A DNA stretch of 64,000 nt from Caulobacter sp. (GTDB lineage Bacteria; Pseudomonadota; Alphaproteobacteria; Caulobacterales; Caulobacteraceae). The notes below the pieces were generated by a model. The model was not told the origin of the DNA, made no database searches, and saw nothing but the letters and a program-made list of their open reading frames with translations. Below are positions 1 to 8,858 of the stretch, piece after piece (the first letter of the stretch is position 1; each line of letters begins with the position of its first letter). The translations under genes were made by a program, and so were the position numbers. The stretch is from contig NZ_JAGIBH010000005.1 of NCBI RefSeq assembly GCF_017744445.1, positions 329,945 to 393,944 on the forward strand, written 5' to 3'.

Positions 1-1796
1 AGCACCAGCCGGCCCAGGCGCAGCAGGCGCTTGGCGCGGACCTTGCCGCCGGCGGTCTCCAGGCGGTCCTCGGCGACCAGGCGATCGGCGAAGGTCTCGC
101 GCAGGTCGGCCTCGTCGACGGCGGCGGCCAGCAGGATGCGGTCGCGGCTGTCGCCCCCGCCTAGTTCGCCGACGGCCAGCCACGCCTCGCGGGCCAGGGG
201 ATCGGTCGGTTCCAGATAGACGCCGCGCCCGCCGGCCAACTGGAACTCGCCGGGCTTGCCTCGCGCCTTGGCCACGCGCTCGGGATAGGCCTCGGCCAGC
301 ATCAGGCCGGTTTCGAGCGTCTTGGCGCCGGAGGGACGACCAGCGGCGCGCGACCAGCGTTCGACCAGGGCCATGGCGTCGCGGCTTCTCGGCGAGCGGT
401 CGCGGTGTAGGTTCTCGAGTCGTCGACGCAGGTCGACATCCTTGCCGCCCAGGCCCTGCTCGGTCAGCACGGCGGCGATCTCGGCCGCCTCGCGGGCCTG
501 CCCGGACGCGGCGGCGCGGACGACCATGTGCGCCAGGCGCGGCGGCAGCGGCATCTCGGCCAAGGCCTTGCCGTGGGCGGTCAAATCGCCCTGCCCGTCC
601 AGCGCCTGGATGCGGGTCAACAGGGTCCGCGCCTCGGCGAAAGCGGCGGCCGGCGGTGGGTCCAGGAAGGTCAGTCCCGAGGGATCCCGCGAGCCCCAGC
701 GGGCCAGGTCCAGGGCCAGGCGCGAAAGGTCGGCCTCCAGGATCTCGGGCCGCGCGAAGGCCGGCAGCGACCGGGTTTCCGGCTCGTCCCACAGGCGATA
801 GCAGACGCCGGGCTCGGTGCGGCCGGCGCGGCCCCGGCGCTGATCGGCGGCGGCGCCGCTGACGCGGACGGTCTCCAAGCGGGTAATGCCCGAGGCGGGA
901 TCGTAGCGCGGCACACGCGCCTGGCCGGCGTCGATGACGACGCGGACGCCCTCGATGGTCAGGCTGGTCTCGGCGATCGAGGTGGCCAGCACCACCTTGC
1001 GACGCCCGGCCGGCGACGGGCTGATGGCGCGGTCCTGGGCGGCGGGCTCCAGAGCGCCATACAGCGGAGCGATGTCGACATCCGGCCGACGCAGGCGCTC
1101 GTTCAGCCAGCTCTCGGCCCGGCGGATCTCACCCTGCCCCGGCAGGAAGACCAGGATCGAGCCCCCCTCCTCCGCCAGAGCCCGCTCGACGGCGCGGCCG
1201 ACGCGCTCTTCGAGTCGCTGCCGTTCGTCGCGACCCAGATAGCGGGTGTCGACCGGGAACATCCGCCCCTGGCTCTCGACCACCGGCGCGTCGGCCAGCA
1301 GTGCTGAGATCCGTGCGCCGTCCAAGGTCGCCGACATCACCAGCAGACGCAGGTCGTCGCGCAACACGCTCTGCACGTCGCGCGCGAAGGCCAGGCCCAG
1401 ATCCGCGTCCAGGCTGCGCTCGTGGAACTCGTCGAACAGCACCGCGGCGACGCCGTCCAGGCCCGGATCGTCGAGAATCATCCGCGTGAACACGCCCTCG
1501 GTGACCACCTCGATCCGCGTCCTGGCCGAGACCTTCGATTGCAAGCGCACGCGGAAGCCGACCGTCTCGCCGACGGATTCGCCCAAGTTGGCGGCCATGC
1601 GCGAGGCGGCGGCGCGAGCGGCCAGGCGTCTGGGCTCCAGGACGATGATCTTGCGGCCCTGAACCCACGCCTCGTCCAGCAGGGCCAAGGGAACGGCCGT
1701 GGTCTTGCCCGCGCCGGGCGGCGCGACGAGAACAGCGGTTTCCCGTTGTGCGAGGGCGCCTTTCAGCGCCGGAAGGGCCTCGAAAATGGGCAACAT
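1..1796 (-). CDS. hrpB: ATP-dependent RNA helicase HrpB (C-terminus truncated by window edge)
   Basis: Reverse-strand reading from ATG at 1796: MLPIFEALPALKGALAQRETAVLVAPPGAGKTTAVPLALLDEAW...; Walker A GAGKT, DEFHE, SAT motifs; runs off the window so it is absent from the ORF track. Confidence 0.9.
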   Translation of the reverse strand, partial: MLPIFEALPALKGALAQRETAVLVAPPGAGKTTAVPLALLDEAWVQGRKIIVLEPRRLAARAAASRMAANLGESVGETVGFRVRLQSKVSARTRIEVVTEGVFTRMILDDPGLDGVAAVLFDEFHERSLDADLGLAFARDVQSVLRDDLRLLVMSATLDGARISALLADAPVVESQGRMFPVDTRYLGRDERQRLEERVGRAVERALAEEGGSILVFLPGQGEIRRAESWLNERLRRPDVDIAPLYGALEPAAQDRAISPSPAGRRKVVLATSIAETSLTIEGVRVVIDAGQARVPRYDPASGITRLETVRVSGAAADQRRGRAGRTEPGVCYRLWDEPETRSLPAFARPEILEADLSRLALDLARWGSRDPSGLTFLDPPPAAAFAEARTLLTRIQALDGQGDLTAHGKALAEMPLPPRLAHMVVRAAASGQAREAAEIAAVLTEQGLGGKDVDLRRRLENLHRDRSPRSRDAMALVERWSRAAGRPSGAKTLETGLMLAEAYPERVAKARGKPGEFQLAGGRGVYLEPTDPLAREAWLAVGELGGGDSRDRILLAAAVDEADLRETFADRLVAEDRLETAGGKVRAKRLLRLGRLV

Positions 1797-1976
1797 CGCG
1801 CTCGCTTTAGCGTCAGGCGCACGCGCCGCCAAGCAGCGCTGGACTAGCCAGGGGCGCGGAGAACATTTACGCGCATCCGCTGCTCCACCTTGACCCCATG
1901 CTCATAAACGGGTCACGGTCCGCAAAATTTTCTAAAGGCGACCCCCGGGGGGGATCCTTGCCTATCAGGAGGAACT

Positions 1977-3560
1977 ATGTGGCGCGTTAAATCGCTCGAT
2001 GCGATCCTAGCGACGGCTGAGAAAAAATCCCTTCACCGCTCGCTTGGTCCCATCCAGCTGACGCTGCTGGGTGTCGGCGCGATCATCGGTACGGGGATCT
2101 TCGTTCTGACCGCCGCCGCCGCCCAAAAGGCCGGCCCGGGCATGATGTGGTCCTTCGTGATCGCCGGCGCCGTCTGCGCCTTCGCCGCCCTCTGCTACTC
2201 CGAACTGGCCTCGATGGTCCCGGTGTCGGGCTCGGCCTACACCTACTCCTACGCCGTGATGGGCGAGCTGCTGGCCTGGATGGTTGGCTGGGCGCTGATC
2301 CTGGAATACGCCGTGGCGGCCTCGGCCGTGTCGGTCGGCTGGTCGGGCTACTTCTTGGGCCTCATTGAGAACGCCCTCGGCTTCCACTGGCCCGACGCGC
2401 TTCGAGCCGGTCCGGCCTGGTCGATGAACGGCTTCATGCCGGTGGCCGACTTCAGCGCCGGCATCGTCAACGTCCCGGCCATCATCGTGGCCCTGACCGT
2501 GACCGCCCTGCTGGTCATCGGCACCACCGAAAGCGCCCGCGTCAACGCCATCCTGGTGGCCATCAAGGTCACCGCCCTGACCGTGTTCGTCGTCATGGCC
2601 CTGCCGGTCCTGAAGACCGGCAACTTCTCGCCCTTCACCCCGAATGGCTGGTTCGGCCCGGCCGGCACCACCGGCATGGGCGTGGTCGGCGCCGCCGCCT
2701 CGATCTTCTTCGCCTATGTGGGCTTCGACGCCGTCTCGACGGCCGCCGAAGAGACCAAGGACCCGCAACGCAACGTTCCGATCGGTCTGATCGGCTCGCT
2801 GGCGCTCTGCACCGTCTTCTACCTGCTGGTCGCCGCTGGCGCGATCGGCGCCGTCGGCGCCCAACCGGTGCACGGTCTGGACGGCTCGGTCGTCCAGCCG
2901 GGTTCGGCCGCCTTCACCGCCGCCTGTAACCTGGCCGCCAACAAGGAAGCCCTTGTCTGCTCGAACGAGGCCCTGGCCCACGTCCTGCGCCAGATCAACT
3001 TCCCGGTCCTGGGCAACTTCCTGGGCCTGGCTGCCAACCTCGCCCTGCCCTCGGTCATCCTGATGATGATCTACGGCCAGACCCGCATCTTCTTCGTCAT
3101 GGCCCGCGACGGCCTGCTGCCGAAGAGCTTCGCCACCATCCACCCGAAGTGGAAGACGCCCTACGTCGTCACCATCTTCACCGGCCTCTGCGTCGCCCTC
3201 GCCGCCGCCTTCTTCCCGGTGGGTCAGCTGGCCGACATCTCGAACTCGGGCACGCTGTTCGCCTTCTTCATGGTGTCGATCGCCGTGATGGTGCTGCGCG
3301 TGAAGGATCCGAACCGTCCGCGTCCGTTCAAGACGCCGCTGGTCTGGGTCATCGCCCCGATCGCCATGGTTGGCTGCGCGGTGCTGTACCTGAACCTGCC
3401 CTTCGAGGCGATGGCCGTGCTCCCCGTCTGGGGCGCCATCGGCCTGGTGATCTACTTCGCCTACGGCTTCCGCAAGAGCCACGTCGGCAAGGGCCTGCGC
3501 GGCGAAGTCCACGAACTGGACGACGACGCTCCGCCCACCGGCCTGCCCGGCGCGGAATGA
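1977..3560 (+). CDS. APC-family amino acid permease
   Basis: 527 aa, many TM segments, GVGAIIGTGIFVLT N-terminal APC motif. Confidence 0.9.
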   Translation: MWRVKSLDAILATAEKKSLHRSLGPIQLTLLGVGAIIGTGIFVLTAAAAQKAGPGMMWSFVIAGAVCAFAALCYSELASMVPVSGSAYTYSYAVMGELLAWMVGWALILEYAVAASAVSVGWSGYFLGLIENALGFHWPDALRAGPAWSMNGFMPVADFSAGIVNVPAIIVALTVTALLVIGTTESARVNAILVAIKVTALTVFVVMALPVLKTGNFSPFTPNGWFGPAGTTGMGVVGAAASIFFAYVGFDAVSTAAEETKDPQRNVPIGLIGSLALCTVFYLLVAAGAIGAVGAQPVHGLDGSVVQPGSAAFTAACNLAANKEALVCSNEALAHVLRQINFPVLGNFLGLAANLALPSVILMMIYGQTRIFFVMARDGLLPKSFATIHPKWKTPYVVTIFTGLCVALAAAFFPVGQLADISNSGTLFAFFMVSIAVMVLRVKDPNRPRPFKTPLVWVIAPIAMVGCAVLYLNLPFEAMAVLPVWGAIGLVIYFAYGFRKSHVGKGLRGEVHELDDDAPPTGLPGAE

Positions 3561-3592
3561 TCTTGATCTAGGGCCAATAGCCTTTAGGTCGG

Positions 3593-3627
3593 AAAGGGCG
3601 GGCGCTTCGGCTCCCGCCCTTTTTCTT
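3593..3627 (+). terminator. Rho-independent terminator
   Basis: AAAGGGCGGG-N10-CCCGCCCTTT followed by a T-run between two + strand genes. Confidence 0.85.
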
Positions 3628-3641
3628 TGGAGGTCGGTCTC

Positions 3642-4352
3642 ATGACCATGCCTATCGGCGCCGTGATCGCCCCGGTCACCCCGCTGCAGCAGAACTGCAC
3701 GATCGTCTGGTGCACGAAGACCATGAAGGCCGCCGTCATCGACCCGGGCGGCGAGGTCGACCGCCTGCTCAAGGCCATCGCTGACAAGGGCCTGACCCTG
3801 GAGAAGATCTGGATCACCCACGGTCACATGGACCACGCCGGCGGCGCGGCCGAGCTGAAGGTGCGCACCGGCGTCCCGATCGAGGGCCCGCACGAGGACG
3901 ACCAGTTCTGGATCGACCAGATCCAGCAGTCCGGCGAGATGTACGGCATGCCCGAGGCTCGGATCTTCGTCAGCGACCGCTGGCTGAAGGACGGCGACAC
4001 CGTCACCCTGGGCGAGACCGAGTGGGAGGTCTTCCACTGCCCCGGCCACACGCCCGGCCACGTGGTGTTCTTCCACCGCGAGACCAAGTTCGCCCAGGTC
4101 GGCGACGTGCTGTTCCAGGGCTCGATCGGCCGCACCGACTTCCCGCGCGGCAATCACCAGGACCTGATCGACTCGATCACCCAGAAACTGTGGCCGCTGG
4201 GCGAGGACGTGCGCTTCGTGCCGGGCCACGGGCCGATGTCGACCTTCGGGGCCGAGCGGCGCAGCAATCCGTTCGTCGCGGATCGGGTGGTCGCAGCGAT
4301 GCAGGCTCAGGGAAGCGCCTACCAGGCTCCGAAGAACCATTCGCCAGGCTAG
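3642..4352 (+). CDS. MBL-fold metallo-hydrolase (glyoxalase II-like)
   Basis: THGHMDHAGG motif; GGAGGT RBS upstream of ATG 3642. Confidence 0.88.
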   Translation: MTMPIGAVIAPVTPLQQNCTIVWCTKTMKAAVIDPGGEVDRLLKAIADKGLTLEKIWITHGHMDHAGGAAELKVRTGVPIEGPHEDDQFWIDQIQQSGEMYGMPEARIFVSDRWLKDGDTVTLGETEWEVFHCPGHTPGHVVFFHRETKFAQVGDVLFQGSIGRTDFPRGNHQDLIDSITQKLWPLGEDVRFVPGHGPMSTFGAERRSNPFVADRVVAAMQAQGSAYQAPKNHSPG

Positions 4353-4532
4353 CGGGATCATCGAGACCCGGCCCGTTCAAGGGGGGCTAAAACGGGCCAG
4401 GCCTCAACGCCGTCGGCCCGCTTAGGGTGGGGGAAAGCGGCCCGCCGGTGCGACACTGGATCGCACGAGCGGGTTGCGTCGCTGTTTCAGGCGTGAAATC
4501 TGAGCGTGACGGGGGCGTGACAGGAACGATCC

Positions 4533-5312
4533 ATGGAAAATGTCCAGAACACCGCCCCAGGCGCCATCGGCCAAGGTGACCTCGACGCTCCCCGCGGCGC
4601 GGCCCCGCGTATCCTGATCGTCGATGACGATCCCGGCATCCGCGACGTCGTTTCCGATTTCCTGACCCGCCACGGCTACGCGGTCGAGACGGCCCAGGAC
4701 GCCCGCACCATGGAGCAGGTCCTGGCGCGCGGCCCGATCGACCTGATCGTGCTGGATGTCATGCTGCCCGGCGAAGACGGTCTGGCCATCTGCCGCCGCC
4801 TGTCGGCCGCCGCCGACGGTCCGGCGATCATCATGCTGTCGGCCATGGGCGAAGAGACCGACCGCATCGTCGGCCTGGAGCTGGGCGCCGACGACTACCT
4901 GCCCAAGCCCTGCAATCCCCGCGAACTCCTGGCCCGCGTCCGCGCCGTGCTGCGCCGCCGCCAGGAGCCGCGCGCGGTCGACGACGCCATGGGTGCGGCC
5001 TGCGAGTTCGCCGGCTGGCGCTTGGACCTGGTGCGCCGCGAACTGCGCTCGCCCCAGTCCGTGGTCGTGAACCTCTCCAGCGGCGAGTTTTCGCTGCTGC
5101 GCGCCTTCGTCGAGCGTCCGCAGCGGGTCTTGACCCGCGACCAACTGCTGGACCTGGCCCGCGGCCGCGACAGCGACGCCTATGACCGCGCTATCGACGT
5201 TCAGATCAGCCGTCTTCGCCGCAAGCTGGATGACGGCGGCGGCAGCGAGCTGATCCGCACGATCCGCAGCGAAGGCTACATGTTCACCGCAAAGGTCGTC
5301 CGCACCCCATGA
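4533..5312 (+). CDS. OmpR-family response regulator
   Basis: Receiver domain (VDDDPGIRDVV, LDVMLPGEDG, KPCNPREL) plus winged-helix C-terminus (SEGYMF). Confidence 0.93.
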   Translation: MENVQNTAPGAIGQGDLDAPRGAAPRILIVDDDPGIRDVVSDFLTRHGYAVETAQDARTMEQVLARGPIDLIVLDVMLPGEDGLAICRRLSAAADGPAIIMLSAMGEETDRIVGLELGADDYLPKPCNPRELLARVRAVLRRRQEPRAVDDAMGAACEFAGWRLDLVRRELRSPQSVVVNLSSGEFSLLRAFVERPQRVLTRDQLLDLARGRDSDAYDRAIDVQISRLRRKLDDGGGSELIRTIRSEGYMFTAKVVRTP

Positions 5313-6703
5313 CCCTGCTCCGGCGCGGCGCGCCGCTGTTCGTCCAGGCCCTGGGCCTCGTCATCATCACCCTGGTGGCGGCCCAGCTGATCTCGATCGC
5401 GGTTATCTTCAACCTGCCCCCGCCCCCGCCGGAGTTCTACCGGTCCAGCGAGATCGCGCGCGCGATCAAGACCGGCCAATCCGTGCCCAGCCGCGACGGC
5501 CGCGCCCTGGTCGTCCGCCACCACGGCTCGGTCCGCGCCATCGGCCCCGACAACCCGCGCCGCGCCGAGTTCAAGGCCGAGATGAGCCGTCTGCTGGACG
5601 TGCCGGTCAACCGCATCGAGATCCAGATCGACAACGGCCCGCGCTTCTTCGTGCGCCGCCAGCCGGTCACCCCGCCCAAGACCGATCCCGCGCCGCCGCC
5701 GAACCGCGCCCGCGAGCCCTTCGCCCGCGAGCCGGGCGGCAAGCCGCAGGGCAAGGACGAACAGCTGATGTTCGGCGACTTCAAGCTGGGCGTGCGCCAG
5801 AGCGACGGCCACTGGCTGATCGTCGAACCCAAGCCGACCTTCTTCCGTTTCGACAGCTGGCAGCAGCGCGTGCTGCTGATCCTGTTCCTGTCGGTGGCCG
5901 CCGTGACGCCGCTGGCGTGGCTGTTCGCCCGCCGCCTGGCCCAGCCGATCACCGCCTTCGCCGACGCCGCCGAGCGCCTGGGCAAGGACCCGCGTACGCC
6001 GCCGCTGGCCATGTCCGGCTCCAGCGAGGTGCTGGCCGCCGCCACCGCCTTTAACATGATGCAGGAGCGCCTGCGCCGCTACGTCGAGGACCGCACGGCC
6101 ATGGTCGGGGCCATCGCCCACGACCTGCGCACGCCCCTGACCCGCCTTAAGTTCCGCATCGAGGCCGCGCCAGACGATGTGCGGCCCAAGCTGGCCGCCG
6201 ACATCGACCAGATGGAGGCGATGATCGCCGCCACCTTGGGCTTCGTGCGCGACACCAGCCGTCCGGCCGAACGCACCAAGCTGGAACTGTCCTCGCTGCT
6301 GGAAAGCGTGATGGACGAAGCGGCCGAGACCGGTGGCGACACCACGGTCGATCGCTCCGAGAAGGTGGTGATCGAAGGTGACCCTGTGGCCTTGAAGCGC
6401 CTGGTCGCCAACCTGGTCGAGAACGCCCTGAAATACGGCGGGACGGCGCGCGGCCGGGTCTATGCCGAGGGCCACATGGCGATCATCGAGATCGAGGACA
6501 ACGGCCCCGGCGTGCCGCCGGCCGAGCTGGAGCGGGTGTTCGAGCCCTTCTATCGCGGCGAACCATCGCGCAACCGCGAGACCGGCGGCATCGGGCTGGG
6601 CCTGGCGGTCGTCCGCTCGCTGGCCCGCGCCCATGGCGGCGACGTGACCCTGCACAATCGCACGGGCGGCGGCCTGCGCGCCTGCGTCTTCCTGCCGGCC
6701 TGA
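5309..6703 (+). CDS. EnvZ-like sensor histidine kinase
   Basis: HAMP, IAHDLRTPLTRLKFR H-box, NLVENALKYGG N-box, GGIGLGLAVV G-box; 4-bp overlap with the response regulator. Confidence 0.93.
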   Translation: MTLLRRGAPLFVQALGLVIITLVAAQLISIAVIFNLPPPPPEFYRSSEIARAIKTGQSVPSRDGRALVVRHHGSVRAIGPDNPRRAEFKAEMSRLLDVPVNRIEIQIDNGPRFFVRRQPVTPPKTDPAPPPNRAREPFAREPGGKPQGKDEQLMFGDFKLGVRQSDGHWLIVEPKPTFFRFDSWQQRVLLILFLSVAAVTPLAWLFARRLAQPITAFADAAERLGKDPRTPPLAMSGSSEVLAAATAFNMMQERLRRYVEDRTAMVGAIAHDLRTPLTRLKFRIEAAPDDVRPKLAADIDQMEAMIAATLGFVRDTSRPAERTKLELSSLLESVMDEAAETGGDTTVDRSEKVVIEGDPVALKRLVANLVENALKYGGTARGRVYAEGHMAIIEIEDNGPGVPPAELERVFEPFYRGEPSRNRETGGIGLGLAVVRSLARAHGGDVTLHNRTGGGLRACVFLPA

Positions 6704-6837
6704 TAGCCGCCAGCAAGGCTGAGTGGCGCTTTGCGGCGAAAGCTGGGCGGATGTTGCCGCCTGGCAAGGCTCTAGGCCAAGCCTGACATCGCCGGGAAAT
6801 CCAGACGAGCTTCAAAGCTCGGCTGACAGGAGACCCC

Positions 6838-7596
6838 ATGCGTATGACCCTTCGCTCGCTCGGCCTGACCGCCCTCCTCGCCGTCTCGCTGGCCGGCTGC
6901 GCGTCCGCGCCGCCGGAACGGCCGCACGGACGAGGCGGCCCTCCGCCAGGCGAAGGCGCCGGCGCCATGCGTGGCCCGCAGCTGTTCATCAGCCCGGCCG
7001 GCGAACCCTTCCGCGCGCCGCCCGGCGCTCCCTACCCGGTCAAGACCTGGTTCGACGGCGCCGACGCCAATCACGACGGCGCGCTGAGCCGGGACGAGTT
7101 CGTGGCCGACAGCCTCCGTTTCTTCGCCGTGGTCGATGTCGACAAGAACGGCGTCATCGACGGCTTCGAGGTCTCCAACTACGAAACCCGTATCGCGCCC
7201 GAGATCATCGGCGGCGTGGCGCCCGGCTCCATGCGACGCGGGCCGATGGGCCAGGGTCCGGACGGCGACGACGACGCCCCACGCCGGCGCCCGCAAGGGA
7301 CCAACGTGCTGCAGGGCGCGGCGCTGTTTGGGCTGATCGCCGAGCCGGAACCGGTCATGGCTTCGGACGGCGACTTCGACCGCCGGATCACCCAGGCCGA
7401 GGCGACCAAGGCGGCCAAGACCCGCTTTGCCCTGCTCGACACCGACAAGGACGGCGTCCTGAAGCTGGAGGAGCTGCCCAAGACCCCCGCCCAGACGGGC
7501 CTGCGCCCCGGCGCCAAGGGCAGCAAGGGCAAGGGCGGCGGCATGGGCCGTCGCGGCGGTGGCGGCGGTCGCGGGGGCGGTCACCGCCGTGGTTAG
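6838..7596 (+). CDS. EF-hand domain lipoprotein
   Basis: Lipobox LAGC; EF loops DANHDGALSRDE, DVDKNGVIDGFE, DTDKDGVLKLEE; Gly/Arg-rich tail. Confidence 0.85.
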   Translation: MRMTLRSLGLTALLAVSLAGCASAPPERPHGRGGPPPGEGAGAMRGPQLFISPAGEPFRAPPGAPYPVKTWFDGADANHDGALSRDEFVADSLRFFAVVDVDKNGVIDGFEVSNYETRIAPEIIGGVAPGSMRRGPMGQGPDGDDDAPRRRPQGTNVLQGAALFGLIAEPEPVMASDGDFDRRITQAEATKAAKTRFALLDTDKDGVLKLEELPKTPAQTGLRPGAKGSKGKGGGMGRRGGGGGRGGGHRRG

Positions 7597-8261
7597 CCGC
7601 CGATCAGGCCCGCGATGATGTTGATGCCTAGAGCCAGGATGGCGGTGTTGTAGAAATAGGCCGCCGCGGCGTGGGCGGTGACCAGCTTGCGCAGCTTCGA
7701 GGTCAGGATGCTGTTGTCCGACACCTGGAAGGTCGCCCCCACGCTGAAGGCCAGATAGGCGAAGTCCATGTAACTGGTGGGCGGCTCGCCCGGAAAACCG
7801 ATGCCGCCCTTGCCCTTCCCGTCACCGAAGTGGCGATGGGCGTAGTGCAGGACAAAGGCCGACTGCAGCACCAGCCACGACAGCACCAGGGTCACCCCGG
7901 CGCAGGCGCCGATGAAGGCCTTCGTCGCGTCGGCAGCGCTCTTGACAGCGATCATGGCGTCGACCACCGCGCCCAAGCTCGCGGCGATGGCGGCCAGGAC
8001 GATCAGCAGCAGAATCGGCACGCCCTCGTCTTCCTGCGCCGCCCGCGAACGAACCTCGGCCTCATCGGCCTTGAGAAACAGCAACCACGTCGTGAACAGA
8101 TAGACCAGCGCGGCGGCGTCCCAGCCCAGCAACAGGTGCGATCCCTTCGGCGCGCCAAAATATTTCGCCGCGCTCCAACTGATTATTCCGGCGGCGAGAC
8201 CGGCGGCCAAACGCCAGTGGGACGCGGCGCGATCGACCATCTGCTTGGACTTTCGGGTCAT
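7593..8261 (-). CDS. DUF1345-family membrane protein
   Basis: 222 aa; five or so TM segments with a YMDFAYLAFSVGATFQVSD motif typical of the family. Confidence 0.75.
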   Translation of the reverse strand: MTRKSKQMVDRAASHWRLAAGLAAGIISWSAAKYFGAPKGSHLLLGWDAAALVYLFTTWLLFLKADEAEVRSRAAQEDEGVPILLLIVLAAIAASLGAVVDAMIAVKSAADATKAFIGACAGVTLVLSWLVLQSAFVLHYAHRHFGDGKGKGGIGFPGEPPTSYMDFAYLAFSVGATFQVSDNSILTSKLRKLVTAHAAAAYFYNTAILALGINIIAGLIGG

Positions 8262-8322
8262 TCTCCGACGACTCCTTAATGGCCGGTCTGTCTCGGTGCG
8301 GCGTAATTAGTGTGATCCGCGT

Positions 8323-8517
8323 GTGAACCGAAAGCGTCTTCGCTGGTTACTTCACCGGAACGATCAGGAAACGACACCAGTGACCGACCCAGACGCCCCG
8401 CCTCCGCCCGAGCCTAAACCGCCCGAGTACGAGCCTGGCGTCATCCCCGTCGAGGAGCCCCCCACCTCGCCGCCGGTCGATCCAGGGGACGACCGTCCCT
8501 ATGGCGCCGCGACCTGA
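8323..8517 (+). CDS. Small proline-rich hypothetical protein
   Basis: 64 aa GTG-start ORF between plausible genes; low complexity. Confidence 0.45.
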   Translation: MNRKRLRWLLHRNDQETTPVTDPDAPPPPEPKPPEYEPGVIPVEEPPTSPPVDPGDDRPYGAAT

Positions 8518-8555
8518 ACATCCGTCCAGTACAAGACCCGACCAGGAGCCCCCAC

Positions 8556-8759
8556 ATGGACATCGATAGCGAACGTCCCCGCGGTCGTCGCGGTTTCGCC
8601 GCCATGGACCCGGAACGCCGCCGCGAAATCGCCAGGAAGGGCGGAGCTAGCGTGCCCAGCGAAAAGCGCAGCTTCGCCAAGGATCGAGACCTGGCGGCCA
8701 ACGCCGGACGCAAGGGCGGTTCGTCCTCGCGCGGCGGTCGTCCCGGCGAACGCCTCTAA
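8556..8759 (+). CDS. KGG-repeat stress-induced-like small protein
   Basis: 67 aa with RRGFAAMDPERRREIARKGGASV and AGRKGGSSSRGG repeats. Confidence 0.75.
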   Translation: MDIDSERPRGRRGFAAMDPERRREIARKGGASVPSEKRSFAKDRDLAANAGRKGGSSSRGGRPGERL

Positions 8760-8784
8760 GGGGCGACAAGCGGAACACGATCCA

Positions 8785-8822
8785 GACGCGCCGGTCCCGA
8801 TCTTCGGAACCGGCGCGTTTTC
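8785..8822 (+). terminator. Intrinsic terminator
   Basis: ACGCGCCGGT...ACCGGCGCGT stem followed by TTTT. Confidence 0.7.
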
Positions 8823-8858
8823 GCGCGTGTGTGGGAGGCTTAATGCCTGACCGTCGCC

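Noticed and set aside
2007-4361. 784-aa minus-strand ORF opposite the APC permease and MBL gene
   Set aside because: His/Asp/Gly/Gln-rich composition is a high-GC antisense artefact; both plus-strand genes have clear family motifs.
4370-4398. GGCCCGTT...AACGGGCC hairpin after the MBL gene
   Set aside because: No T-run; could be a Rho-dependent or structural hairpin but not supportable as an intrinsic terminator.
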